Below, piece after piece: positions 25,083 to 33,033 of a DNA stretch of 64,000 bases (positions are counted from its first letter, which is position 1; every line of letters starts with the position of its first letter). A program made the translations under genes and the position numbers. The notes under the pieces are model-generated. The model did no database searches and was not told the origin of the DNA. It worked only from the letters and a program-made list of their open reading frames with translations. Source of the DNA: Megamonas sp. UBA1796 (GTDB lineage Bacteria; Bacillota; Negativicutes; Selenomonadales; Selenomonadaceae); NCBI GenBank assembly GCA_002319795.1, contig DCFU01000044.1, forward strand, positions 62,001 to 126,000. Direction: 5' to 3'.

Positions 25083-25110
25083 ATATGAACGAATGCTCAC
25101 TTGTTTATAT
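25083..25110. promoter_or_regulatory. ArsR/SmtB/CadC-like operator
   Basis: ATATGAAC and GTTTATAT form an imperfect inverted repeat. The core TGAACGAATGCTCA resembles known metal-sensor operators. It overlaps the likely transcription start of the ATPase gene. Confidence 0.55.
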
Positions 25111-25112
25111 AT

Positions 25113-25141
25113 AGTATAAACAAACCTTCTTAGGCTGTCAA
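25113..25141 (-). promoter_or_regulatory. Promoter of the metal ATPase gene
   Basis: TTGACA (25136-25141), a 17 bp spacer and TATACT (25113-25118) on the minus strand. Confidence 0.8.
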
Positions 25142-25180
25142 GAAATTTTATATGCTTCATAAAAACATTTTACAAAGCAA

Positions 25181-25204
25181 AAGGAGACTCGCATGAGTCT
25201 CCTT
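25181..25204 (-). terminator. Terminator of the pxp operon
   Basis: AAGGAGACTC and GAGTCTCCTT form a perfect 10-bp stem followed on minus by TTTTGCTTTG. Confidence 0.75.
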
Positions 25205-25278
25205 AAGGCCGAACATATTTTCTTTACACAGCATCTCTGATGTGCATGGCTGCAGAATTCTATTTGGATGCGGTACGA

Positions 25279-26286
25279 TTATCTTCCGGCCTCATCCTCC
25301 AGCTTTTGCCAGATGGATTTCGCCAGAGTCTCCATATATTTCTCCTGTTCCAAATAACGCAGTTCGGCTTCTCTTTGAGAAACCAGTGAAAAATGGATCT
25401 GCGTGTCGAAAACCATCTGTCCGACACGCGGCAAATCAGCCAGAATGACTTGGGCAATCTTGGGATAGCCGCCTGTCGTCTGCCGGTCTGCCAGCAGGAG
25501 GATTGGATTGCCATCTGCCACCTGCACAGCCCCAAAGGCAATTGGTTCAGAAATCATCTCACGTGGTTCCCTGAGCGCGAGCCTGGCCCCCTCTAAACGG
25601 TACCCCATGCGATCAGACTGCATCGTAACCAGAAAGCCTTCCGAAAAAAAATCCCGGCAGCTTTGTTCCGTGAACCAGTCATACTGCATCCCTTTCATCG
25701 CCCGTATGGAAGCCGATTCAAAAATAAATGCTGTATCTACAAACCACGGTACGGCAACGAACGGTTCTTCCGAAGCTCGCAATGCCATCCGCTGACGGAT
25801 CAGCGCCATACTTTCACTGCATATTCCGGTATGGATCGTGTCACCTGCTTGAAGTGCCCTGCCTTCATATCCGCCAATCGCCGCACGCAGATAAGTGCTT
25901 TTGCTTCCCATGACAACCGGTACATCGAATCCCCCGGCCACTGCCAGATAGCCACGGCAGCCGCGACGATATCCCCCAAAGTGCAGGATACAATCCTTCA
26001 TAACAAATACCGGACGAAGCATAGGCACGGCTTTTCCCTTGATGGTTGGTGCAAGATCCGCCCCGGACAGCGCAAATATCGTTCCCGCTGCAAGCAAAAG
26101 CTCCGGACCCTGCAATGTCATCTCCATGGCAGCCTCTCCCGGTGCATTATCAACAAGCAGATTGGCAAGACGCAAAGAAAATGTATCCATCGCGCCGTTC
26201 ACCAGCACGCCAAACTTCTGGTATCCCGTCCGGCCTAAATCCTGCAGACTCGTCAAAAGCCCGCTTTTTACTATGCGGATACTCAT
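25279..26286 (-). CDS. pxpC: 5-oxoprolinase subunit C, copy 1 (KipA family)
   Basis: The 335-residue biotin-dependent-carboxyltransferase-like protein has the family marks GLLTSLQDLGRTGYQKFGV, GAMDTFSLRLANLLV, GSKSTYLRAAIGGYEGRAL and TGGYPKIAQVI. With PxpA and PxpB it cleaves 5-oxoproline to glutamate using ATP. Its ATG overlaps the pxpB stop by four bases (ATGA). It is the last gene of the five-gene operon that matches Bacillus ycsF-ycsG-ycsI-kipI-kipA. A second, diverged copy lies at 30334-31287. Confidence 0.9.
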   Translation of the reverse strand: MSIRIVKSGLLTSLQDLGRTGYQKFGVLVNGAMDTFSLRLANLLVDNAPGEAAMEMTLQGPELLLAAGTIFALSGADLAPTIKGKAVPMLRPVFVMKDCILHFGGYRRGCRGYLAVAGGFDVPVVMGSKSTYLRAAIGGYEGRALQAGDTIHTGICSESMALIRQRMALRASEEPFVAVPWFVDTAFIFESASIRAMKGMQYDWFTEQSCRDFFSEGFLVTMQSDRMGYRLEGARLALREPREMISEPIAFGAVQVADGNPILLLADRQTTGGYPKIAQVILADLPRVGQMVFDTQIHFSLVSQREAELRYLEQEKYMETLAKSIWQKLEDEAGR

Positions 26287-27050
26287 GGTCTTGGCACGCT
26301 CCCTTCGTTCTCCATAGCTTCATATTCCTGCTGCGTTATTTCATAAAATTCCAGTCGGTCTCCCGCACGCAGCAGACTCGGATTTTCCTGATCCTCTGGA
26401 CGAAACAAAGCAAGCGGCGTACGTCCGATCAGCTGCCAGCCACCAGGCGTTTCCAACGGATATACCCCCGTCTGTGAACCCGCAATGCCTACTGAGCCTT
26501 TCGGTATTGCCAACCGCGGCGATTTGCGCCGCGGTGTCGCGATGCACGCAGGCAAACCTCCCACATAAGGAAACCCTGGTGCAAAGCCAATCATGTACAC
26601 CAGATACGCACCACCCGCATGCAGGTGGATCACTTCCTGTGCCGTCATCCCATGATATTCGGCGACCGCTTCGAGATCCGGGCCATAAGCACCACCATAA
26701 CATACAGGAATGCGCACACAGCGCGGCTCATCTTGTGCGGCAATTTCAATTCCACTTAAAAGCTTTTGCAGGTACCGCACCACTGCCTGATAAGAATACG
26801 CCTGCTCGGGATCCGGCTGCAAAAGGCCCTCTCCACAAATCTTCGCCGGATCATAAAATACCGTAACGCCGGTAAAAGCTTCAACATATTCTGTCATCCC
26901 CTTGAAGGGATGCTGCTCCAGACATGCCGCAAATGCCCGTACCGCCTGATGGACTACCGGGTCTATTTTTGTATCAAAGGATACAAGTACAGCGGCTTCT
27001 CCGACAGGCAAGAGTTTCGCGTTCCGCAATTTTTCCCTTATATCATCCAA
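26283..27050 (-). CDS. pxpB: 5-oxoprolinase subunit B, copy 1 (KipI family)
   Basis: The 255-residue subunit is paired with PxpC; in Bacillus, KipI also inhibits kinase KinA. The TTG at 27050 is chosen because GGGAAGGTG lies five bases upstream and no ATG fits in the frame. Visible family stretches are EYVEAFTGVTVFYDP, IPVCYGGAYGPDLEAVAEYH, YMIGFAPGFPYVGGLP and GSVGIAGSQTGVYPLETPGG. It lies 17 bp after the DUF1445 gene and is coupled to pxpC by a four-base overlap. Confidence 0.9.
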   Translation of the reverse strand: MDDIREKLRNAKLLPVGEAAVLVSFDTKIDPVVHQAVRAFAACLEQHPFKGMTEYVEAFTGVTVFYDPAKICGEGLLQPDPEQAYSYQAVVRYLQKLLSGIEIAAQDEPRCVRIPVCYGGAYGPDLEAVAEYHGMTAQEVIHLHAGGAYLVYMIGFAPGFPYVGGLPACIATPRRKSPRLAIPKGSVGIAGSQTGVYPLETPGGWQLIGRTPLALFRPEDQENPSLLRAGDRLEFYEITQQEYEAMENEGSVPRP

Positions 27051-27067
27051 AATATCACCTTCCCTTG

Positions 27068-27862
27068 TTACAAAACACCAAATTTTTCCTCTTTCATATC
27101 TGTTATGAACATATACCCTGGTGCATGCGTGATCATAAGCTCCGGTCTGACCTGCATAGCTGCCGCCTGCGGCGTAACACCGCAAGCCCAGAACACCGGA
27201 ATCTCGCCTTCTTTAATTGTGACGGCATCTCCAAAATCCGGTTTAAAAATATCCTTTATCCCTATAGCGGCCGGATTGCCAATATGCACCGGCGCACCAT
27301 GGACTGCAGGAAAGCGCGAGGTTACCTGCACCGTGCGTACAAGATCTTTTTCTGGTATTGGCCGCATGCTCACAACCAGCGGTCCCGCAAAACGACCAGC
27401 CGGAATGCAGGGAATAATGGTCTTGAACATCGGTACATTGCATTTTTCCTCAATATGGCGTACCGGAATGTCATTTTTCATAAGTGGGAATTCAAAAGTA
27501 AAACTACAGCCGAGCAAAAAAGCAACCATATCATCTTCCCAATACGCTTTTATATCCGTGACCTCATCCTCCAGATTACCATGGCGGTAAATCCTGTATT
27601 TCGGAATATCCGTACGGATATCGGCTTCCGGTGCAACCATACCCGGTACCGGGGAACCAGGCTCCGTCACATCCAAAACCGGACAGGGTTTCGGATTTCG
27701 CTGGCAAAAAAGCAGAAAATCAAATGCCAGATCCTTCTTCAATATGGCCAGATTCGCCTGCGTAAACCCGCTGGCAATCCCGGCTGTAGGTTTGAGCCAC
27801 TCATTCCTGCGGAACATCATTCTCGCCTCTTGCGGCGTCAGTTTTTCCAAGTCTCTCTGCAT
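27068..27862 (-). CDS. DUF1445 (YcsI) putative hydro-lyase / D-glutamate cyclase-like protein
   Basis: The 264-residue protein spans the whole DUF1445 domain, with TAGIASGFTQANLAILKKD, TDIPKYRIYRHG, FLLGCSFTFEFPLM and FWACGVTPQAA, and ends THAPGYMFITD. The mammalian mitochondrial D-glutamate cyclase carries this domain and turns D-glutamate into 5-oxo-D-proline. Its place amid 5-oxoprolinase genes therefore suggests a link between glutamate and 5-oxoproline. Catalysis by this protein is inferred. The gene lies 61 bp after the NRAMP-like gene. Confidence 0.85.
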   Translation of the reverse strand: MQRDLEKLTPQEARMMFRRNEWLKPTAGIASGFTQANLAILKKDLAFDFLLFCQRNPKPCPVLDVTEPGSPVPGMVAPEADIRTDIPKYRIYRHGNLEDEVTDIKAYWEDDMVAFLLGCSFTFEFPLMKNDIPVRHIEEKCNVPMFKTIIPCIPAGRFAGPLVVSMRPIPEKDLVRTVQVTSRFPAVHGAPVHIGNPAAIGIKDIFKPDFGDAVTIKEGEIPVFWACGVTPQAAAMQVRPELMITHAPGYMFITDMKEEKFGVL

Positions 27863-27923
27863 ATATCTTTCCTCCTGTGTGAAAAAAATCCATCATAAAA
27901 TATGGTATGCCAACAGACAGCCC

Positions 27924-29144
27924 TTACATCAAAAACTGCGTGATAAAAGTACGGATACTCATCCAGCCCATTACAACAACAACTAAAAATCCCGCAACTG
28001 TCATCCATACAGGATGCCTGTATTCCCCTATGATTTTTTTGTTATAGGCACCGACCAGTATCGAAGCTAAGGAAAGCGGCAGAATAAAACCGTTGATTGT
28101 GCCCACAACGACAAGAACCTTGACTGGCTGCCCGACAATAACAAAGACCAAAGTAGAAAAAATGATAAAGCCAATAATAATTTTGCTGTAATATTCGTCA
28201 ATTTTCGAACTGAAGGATTTCAAAAAGGATACGGAGGTATAGGCGCAGCCGATTACGGAAGTTGTACCGGCAGACCATATGACGATGCCGAAAAGCTTAT
28301 AACCGATATCGCCGGCAGCTGCCTGAAATACGGAGGCAGCCGGATTGCCCGGATCAATGTAATAGCCGTGTGTAATAACGCCAAGTGCCCCCAGAAAAAG
28401 CACAATCCGCATGACTCCTGTAATCAAAATTCCGCTGACCGCACTGCGTGTGGCTTGTGAAATGAATTTTATGCCGCTTACACCGGAATCGAGCAGGCGA
28501 TGCCCTCCTGAAAAAGTAATATAGCCGCCAACGCTTCCTCCTACCAGTGTAATCAAAGCAACGATATCGATCTGGTCCGGCATGACCGTTTTGATAACAG
28601 CTTCGCCTACCGGCGGTAAGGCCGCTACGGCTACAAATACAGCCAGCAGAATCCGGATGATGCCAAATGTGCTTACAAATTTATCCATAATCTCACCGAC
28701 ACGCTCAAAGCAGAAAATCGATAACGCAATTGCGCCGCAGATTACGGCGGCAATCTGTGTCGGTATGCCAAAAAGTACATTCAGTCCCAAAGAGGCACCG
28801 GCAATATTGCCGATATTAAAGCACAGCCCACCCAGGACAATCAGTATAGAAATAAAATATCCCAGTCCCGGCAATACCATGTTGCCGATTTCCTGCCCCC
28901 GTTTTCCTGAGGCGACAATGATACGCCATACATTGATCTGTACCACGATATCGATGATAACACAGGCCATAATTACAAAGCCAAAATTGGCACCGGTCTT
29001 TTGCGTAAATATCGTTGTCTGCATTAAAAATCCCGGACCAATTGCGGTAATTGCCATCAGAAATATTGCCCCGAGGTAAGATTGCATCTTCGTTTTCACT
29101 TGGAAGCGCTCTGCCTCTTTTTTCTGCTTATCTACTGTTGCCAT
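27924..29144 (-). CDS. NRAMP-superfamily transporter (YcsG type) without metal-binding motif
   Basis: The 406-residue membrane protein has about eleven hydrophobic segments. It belongs to the NRAMP/APC fold family by segment pattern and by its ycsG-like position. The first membrane helix reads AIGPGFLMQT where metal-transporting NRAMPs have DPGN, and the sixth-helix region (GGYITFSGGHRLL) lacks the usual MPH. Divalent metal transport is therefore doubtful. Uptake of 5-oxoproline or a related amino acid fits the operon better, but this is inference. Confidence 0.8.
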   Translation of the reverse strand: MATVDKQKKEAERFQVKTKMQSYLGAIFLMAITAIGPGFLMQTTIFTQKTGANFGFVIMACVIIDIVVQINVWRIIVASGKRGQEIGNMVLPGLGYFISILIVLGGLCFNIGNIAGASLGLNVLFGIPTQIAAVICGAIALSIFCFERVGEIMDKFVSTFGIIRILLAVFVAVAALPPVGEAVIKTVMPDQIDIVALITLVGGSVGGYITFSGGHRLLDSGVSGIKFISQATRSAVSGILITGVMRIVLFLGALGVITHGYYIDPGNPAASVFQAAAGDIGYKLFGIVIWSAGTTSVIGCAYTSVSFLKSFSSKIDEYYSKIIIGFIIFSTLVFVIVGQPVKVLVVVGTINGFILPLSLASILVGAYNKKIIGEYRHPVWMTVAGFLVVVVMGWMSIRTFITQFLM

Positions 29145-29334
29145 TTTCTACACTCCTCATACACATGAACTTTCACTTTTTCCTTTTGTGCGAAAACAGC
29201 TGCTGACTGTTCCGCCTTGCTTTCATAGGGGGTGCCTTTACGGGACTTTTCCTGAAAACTCTTTTGATTTCACAGGCAAATCAGAATATATTGTTTTTAC
29301 GGCCAAGTTTGCTATATCTGCTTTGTTCTGGCAG

Positions 29335-30102
29335 CTACCGGATGAAACTTCCAGAAGCGGCAATCTCGATATTGTTTTCCTGCAAAGCCGCCCGGATCTT
29401 CTGCGCAAACAGCAATGCCTTTTCACCGTCACCATGAATACACAATGTATCCGCCTTAACTGCAATTACCTTTCCGCTCAGTGTCGTAACTTTGTGCTCC
29501 CTGACCATGGAAAGTACCTGACTGATAGCCTTTTCCTCATCCGTAATCATAGCACCTGCCTGACTGCGTGGTGTAAGTGAACCGTCCTCCTGATAGCTGC
29601 GGTCAGCAAAGACCTCAGAAGCGGTACGCAGGCCAACATGCTCGCCTGCCTTGATGCTTTCGCTTCCTGACAGCCCATAGAGTATCAGCGAACTATCGAC
29701 ATCATAGACTGCGTTCGCAATGGCTTCTGCCAGCTTTGCATCACGCGCCGCCATATTGAAAAGTGCGCCATGCGGCTTCACATGCTGGAGCCTGCCTCCG
29801 GCAGCCTTGGCAAAAGCGGCCAGGGCTCCCACCTGATAAATAATCATGGCATAGGCATCCGCAGGTGAAACATCCATTTTTCTTCTGCCAAAACCCACAA
29901 GATCCGGAAAGCCAGGGTGTGCACCAAGCGCTGTCCCGCTTTCCAGAGCCTGCCTGACGGTGTTCTTCATCACCGCGGGATCGCCTGCATGGAAGCCACA
30001 GGCAATATTAGCCGACGTTACCAGCGGAATCACCCTGCTGTCCATTCCCAAGGTATAATTTCCGAAACTTTCCCCTAAATCAGAATTTAAATCCACTTTC
30101 AT
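29335..30102 (-). CDS. pxpA: 5-oxoprolinase subunit A (LamB/YcsF family)
   Basis: The 255-residue protein starts MKVDLNSDLGESFGNYTLGM, the classic family opening, and continues with SANIACGFHAGDP, GAHPGFPDLVGFGRR, HVKPHGALFNMA and LRTASEVFADRSY. It starts at ATG 30102 behind AAGGAGGAG. It is the first gene of its operon, with a leader of about 140 nt after the promoter. This is the only pxpA for two pxpBC pairs in the window. A 190-bp gap without recognised features follows before the transporter gene. Confidence 0.93.
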   Translation of the reverse strand: MKVDLNSDLGESFGNYTLGMDSRVIPLVTSANIACGFHAGDPAVMKNTVRQALESGTALGAHPGFPDLVGFGRRKMDVSPADAYAMIIYQVGALAAFAKAAGGRLQHVKPHGALFNMAARDAKLAEAIANAVYDVDSSLILYGLSGSESIKAGEHVGLRTASEVFADRSYQEDGSLTPRSQAGAMITDEEKAISQVLSMVREHKVTTLSGKVIAVKADTLCIHGDGEKALLFAQKIRAALQENNIEIAASGSFIR

Positions 30103-30250
30103 ACTCTTCTCCTCCTTATAAATTCCAGAAGAACAAATAAAAATGCCCTGCGACCCTGATGCAAAACCCATCACTCCGTTAAGAGCAACTCACATGCCAG
30201 CCGCAAGGCGTCATTGCCAAGCTTATTCAATCTTCTTTCTATATTCTCAT

Positions 30251-30278
30251 ATTATACTTATTATTTTCAGAAAGTAAA
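30251..30278 (-). promoter_or_regulatory. Promoter of the pxpA operon
   Basis: TTTACT (30273-30278), a 16 bp spacer and TATAAT (30251-30256) on the minus strand. The spacing is short and the -35 is weak. Confidence 0.5.
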
Positions 30279-30288
30279 ATTAAAAAAA

Positions 30289-30327
30289 CCAATATCGCAG
30301 TTCAATATTTTTGAACTACGATATTGG
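30289..30327 (-). terminator. Strong terminator after pxpC2
   Basis: A 17-nt arm (CCAATATCG, then AGTTCAA) pairs with its complement with one mismatch around a 5-nt loop. Seven T follow on the minus strand. Confidence 0.9.
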
Positions 30328-30333
30328 TTGCTA

Positions 30334-31287
30334 TTATATGCTATGTTTTTCCGGTCTAAGCAACATAGCCAAAGCTTTAAATATCTCATGCTGACCGCGG
30401 AATCTTTTTACAGCTTCTGCATTGCAGACGGCTATAAACTCTATTTTATCTCCCGGAGCAGCTTGTGCTATCTTATAAAAATCCGCCTGGATAATGTAGC
30501 CTATCTTAGAAAAGCCTCGGGTCGTACCATGATCCGGAGTTACTATGAATGGATGCCCTCCCTCGGAAATCTCAACCGCGCCCCACCCCGAGGCCTCCGA
30601 CACCGATTCATGCTCCGATACCACCAGCGGCGGTCCTGCCAATTCATAATCCATGCGGCCGGCCATATCTGACACAATATATCCGTTCCTAAAAAACTTT
30701 TGCTGTTCAGCTTCACTAAAATATCCAGTCTGCGGACCAAGAACCATAGAAAGCTCCCAGGGACTTCTATATCCTGGTACCCATTTCTCTGGCATACTGT
30801 ACGGCGGCTGTCGGCAAGCAGCAGCATCACCGATTGACAACGAATCGCCCGTCAAAAGGGCTCTGCCTTCCAAACCACCTATGCCGGCAGCCGTATAGGT
30901 GGAACGGCTGCCCATGACAGGCACAGAAGCAATGCCTCCCTGTACTGCAAAATAGGCACGCCGCCCTTTCAGAGCTCTGCCAAAGCGAAGCACCGCGCCT
31001 GCCGGTATAATGAAGGAGCTCCAGTTTGGCAGTTTCCGATCATCAATCACAGCTTGCATATCTGCTCCCGCAATAGCCGCAAATGCTGATTCATCGAAAT
31101 GGAACATGCCTCCCTCTTGCGTCATTTCCAGCACTGCCGCCCCCTTCTGATTCCCGGCCAGCAGATTGGCAGCCGCATATGCGTAAGGGTCCATAGCCCC
31201 GGATATGGGAAGTCCCCAGGCCTGATATCCCCAGCGCCCGCTGTCCTGTATCGTGGTAAAGCTTCCCGGACGTATCACATTGATCAT
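30334..31287 (-). CDS. 5-oxoprolinase subunit C-like protein, copy 2
   Basis: The 317-residue KipA-family protein is diverged from the copy at 25279-26286. Family stretches are GSFTTIQDSGRWGYQAWGLP, SGAMDPYAYAAANLL, GSRSTYTAAGIGGLEGRAL and TRGFSKIGYIIQAD. It overlaps pxpB2 by four bases. There is no companion pxpA in this operon, so it may share PxpA with copy 1 or act on another cyclic amide, as in other carboxyltransferase-like pairs. Confidence 0.85.
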   Translation of the reverse strand: MINVIRPGSFTTIQDSGRWGYQAWGLPISGAMDPYAYAAANLLAGNQKGAAVLEMTQEGGMFHFDESAFAAIAGADMQAVIDDRKLPNWSSFIIPAGAVLRFGRALKGRRAYFAVQGGIASVPVMGSRSTYTAAGIGGLEGRALLTGDSLSIGDAAACRQPPYSMPEKWVPGYRSPWELSMVLGPQTGYFSEAEQQKFFRNGYIVSDMAGRMDYELAGPPLVVSEHESVSEASGWGAVEISEGGHPFIVTPDHGTTRGFSKIGYIIQADFYKIAQAAPGDKIEFIAVCNAEAVKRFRGQHEIFKALAMLLRPEKHSI

Positions 31288-32021
31288 GGTAGCACCTCTT
31301 CCACGGCGACCACTGGCGCGTATATGCCATTCTCCACCATCTCGCGTAAAGCAAAATACTTTTCAATATCTATAGTCTCAAATTGCACATAATCACCCGC
31401 TGACAATAAAAAAGGCAGCTGCCGTGATGCGTCAAAAATCCGCAAAGGCGTACGCCCAATGAGCCACCATTCACCCGGCCCCTCTATAGTATAAATTCCC
31501 GTCTGACTGGCACCGATTCCCACAGAGCCGGGTGGTACCATCCGACGTAGTATTTTACGCCGGGGAATACTGAAGGGGAGTTCACCCATATACGGAAAAC
31601 CGGGAGTAAATCCCGTCATATAAACGAAAAAAGGACTGGCTGTATGTAAAGCCACAAGCTCTGTACGCTTAAGACCTGTCGCCCGCAATACATAATCCAT
31701 ATCCGGAGCCATGACACCTTCATAGCATACGGGAACATGCAGGACACGGCTGGCTTGCTGCCGCTCCGGCCGTGCCTCATAGAAAGCCTGCCTGGCAGCC
31801 TGCCGCACCTCATCTACTGTTGTTTCCAATACATCGAAATAAATCATGACAGAACAATAAGACGGCACGATTTCACGGATACCCACAGGCTGAATCGTCT
31901 GAAAGGCACGCACAAAGCCACGTATCCGCCCATACAGTTCTCTGGTGATTTTTGTACCGAATACAACCACCATACCGCCATCCCCTGCGAACCTGAACTC
32001 CGGCTCTGCAATCTGCTGCAT
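31284..32021 (-). CDS. 5-oxoprolinase subunit B-like protein, copy 2
   Basis: The 245-residue KipI-family protein has VPSYCSVMIYFDV, VPVCYEGVMAPDMDYV, YMTGFTPGFPYMGELP and GSVGIGASQTGIYTIEGPGEW. ATG 32021 follows GAGGAGGAAGG. It lies 13 bp after the lysR stop and overlaps pxpC2, making a compact three-gene unit. It is clearly diverged from copy 1. Confidence 0.85.
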   Translation of the reverse strand: MQQIAEPEFRFAGDGGMVVVFGTKITRELYGRIRGFVRAFQTIQPVGIREIVPSYCSVMIYFDVLETTVDEVRQAARQAFYEARPERQQASRVLHVPVCYEGVMAPDMDYVLRATGLKRTELVALHTASPFFVYMTGFTPGFPYMGELPFSIPRRKILRRMVPPGSVGIGASQTGIYTIEGPGEWWLIGRTPLRIFDASRQLPFLLSAGDYVQFETIDIEKYFALREMVENGIYAPVVAVEEVLP

Positions 32022-32034
32022 TTTTCCTTCCTCC

Positions 32035-32925
32035 TCATACCTTCGGCATGCGCTCATGCACAAGCTTCATAAAGAGCTTCATGGGCAAAGAAAGCCATTT
32101 TTCCTTATGGTGTACCATATAGGCATGCATATTCCATTCCCTACCGCCCCAGGAAAGCCTGCAAAGCTGCCCCGCCTTAATTTCCCTGCAGACAGCTGCC
32201 AGAGGCAGCACCGCTACCCCCATGCCCTCACAGGCAAAATGCCTGACAAATTTCAAGCGCTCCATTTCAAGAATACGCGTGAGCTCAACGCCTTTTTTCC
32301 CCAGCATATCTTCCAGTACCGAAGGATAGCTGCTATTCGAATCTGTCAATATAAGCGTCTGCTGCGCAAAGTCCTGTTCTCGGAGATTTTGCCGGCCGGC
32401 AAGCACATGTGACGGAGCACTCACCAATACAATCGGCTCCGTCCAAAGCTCATGTGCCGTGAGATCCTCATCCCTGACCTTTTCTTCCAGATAGAACGCC
32501 AGATCTATCATATTTTTGCGCAAAAGGCTCTGGAAGGAACGGCTGCTGCCCAGCTGCAGCCGCAGGGTAACCTTGGGATACAGCCGGGCATATTCGAGCA
32601 GCACCTTATCCAGGTGGTATTCGGCAATTGTTTCCGACATACCAATTGACAAGCTGCCGACTGGTTCCTGATGTTTCCCCAATACAGCATGTGCTTCATC
32701 GTCCATGCGAACCATGCGTTCCGCATAGGTGTAAAGGCGTTCCCCATCCGCGGTAAGCATCAGGGAATGCCCCATACGTTCGAATAATGCAGTTCCAAGT
32801 TCCTTTTCCAAAAGCTGTATATGCGAAGTAACACTCGACTGCGTATAACCCAGCTGTCGTGCTGCCTCAGAAAAGCTGCCCAGCTTGACAATACTCATCA
32901 AAGTCCTTAGTTGCCGAATTTCCAC
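32035..32925 (-). CDS. LysR family transcription regulator
   Basis: The 296-residue regulator has an N-terminal winged helix (SIVKLGSFSEAARQLGYTQS and SVTSHIQLLEKELGTALFER) and a type 2 periplasmic-binding-like effector domain. GTG 32925 is chosen for its GGAGG site nine bases upstream and for the standard start VEIRQLRTL. It is first in the unit lysR-pxpB2-pxpC2 and likely responds to a substrate of that pair. The htpG terminator ends only a few bases before its ribosome site, leaving no room for a promoter in between. Confidence 0.9.
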   Translation of the reverse strand: MEIRQLRTLMSIVKLGSFSEAARQLGYTQSSVTSHIQLLEKELGTALFERMGHSLMLTADGERLYTYAERMVRMDDEAHAVLGKHQEPVGSLSIGMSETIAEYHLDKVLLEYARLYPKVTLRLQLGSSRSFQSLLRKNMIDLAFYLEEKVRDEDLTAHELWTEPIVLVSAPSHVLAGRQNLREQDFAQQTLILTDSNSSYPSVLEDMLGKKGVELTRILEMERLKFVRHFACEGMGVAVLPLAAVCREIKAGQLCRLSWGGREWNMHAYMVHHKEKWLSLPMKLFMKLVHERMPKV

Positions 32926-32943
32926 CAGATTTTCCCTCCCCGC

Positions 32944-32985
32944 GTAAAAAAGCCGCGTACCAGGCTTGCACCCAGCACACGGCTT
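32944..32985 (-). terminator. Terminator after htpG
   Basis: AAGCCGTGTGC and GTACGCGGCTT pair with two wobbles, followed by TTTTTT on the minus strand. Confidence 0.75.
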
Positions 32986-33004
32986 AACCACTCTGCCTTA
33001 TTTC

Positions 33005-33033
33005 ATTTTATTACTTTGCCATAAGCTTAGCAA
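33005..33033 (-). promoter_or_regulatory. Possible lysR promoter inside the htpG end
   Basis: TTGCTA (33028-33033), a 17 bp spacer and TAAAAT (33005-33010). A transcript from here would cross the htpG terminator before reaching lysR. Confidence 0.35.

Noticed and set aside
29145..29334. Small gene in the gap between pxpA and the transporter
   Set aside because: One frame reads for 75 codons but overlaps the pxpA end, has no ribosome site and no recognisable product.
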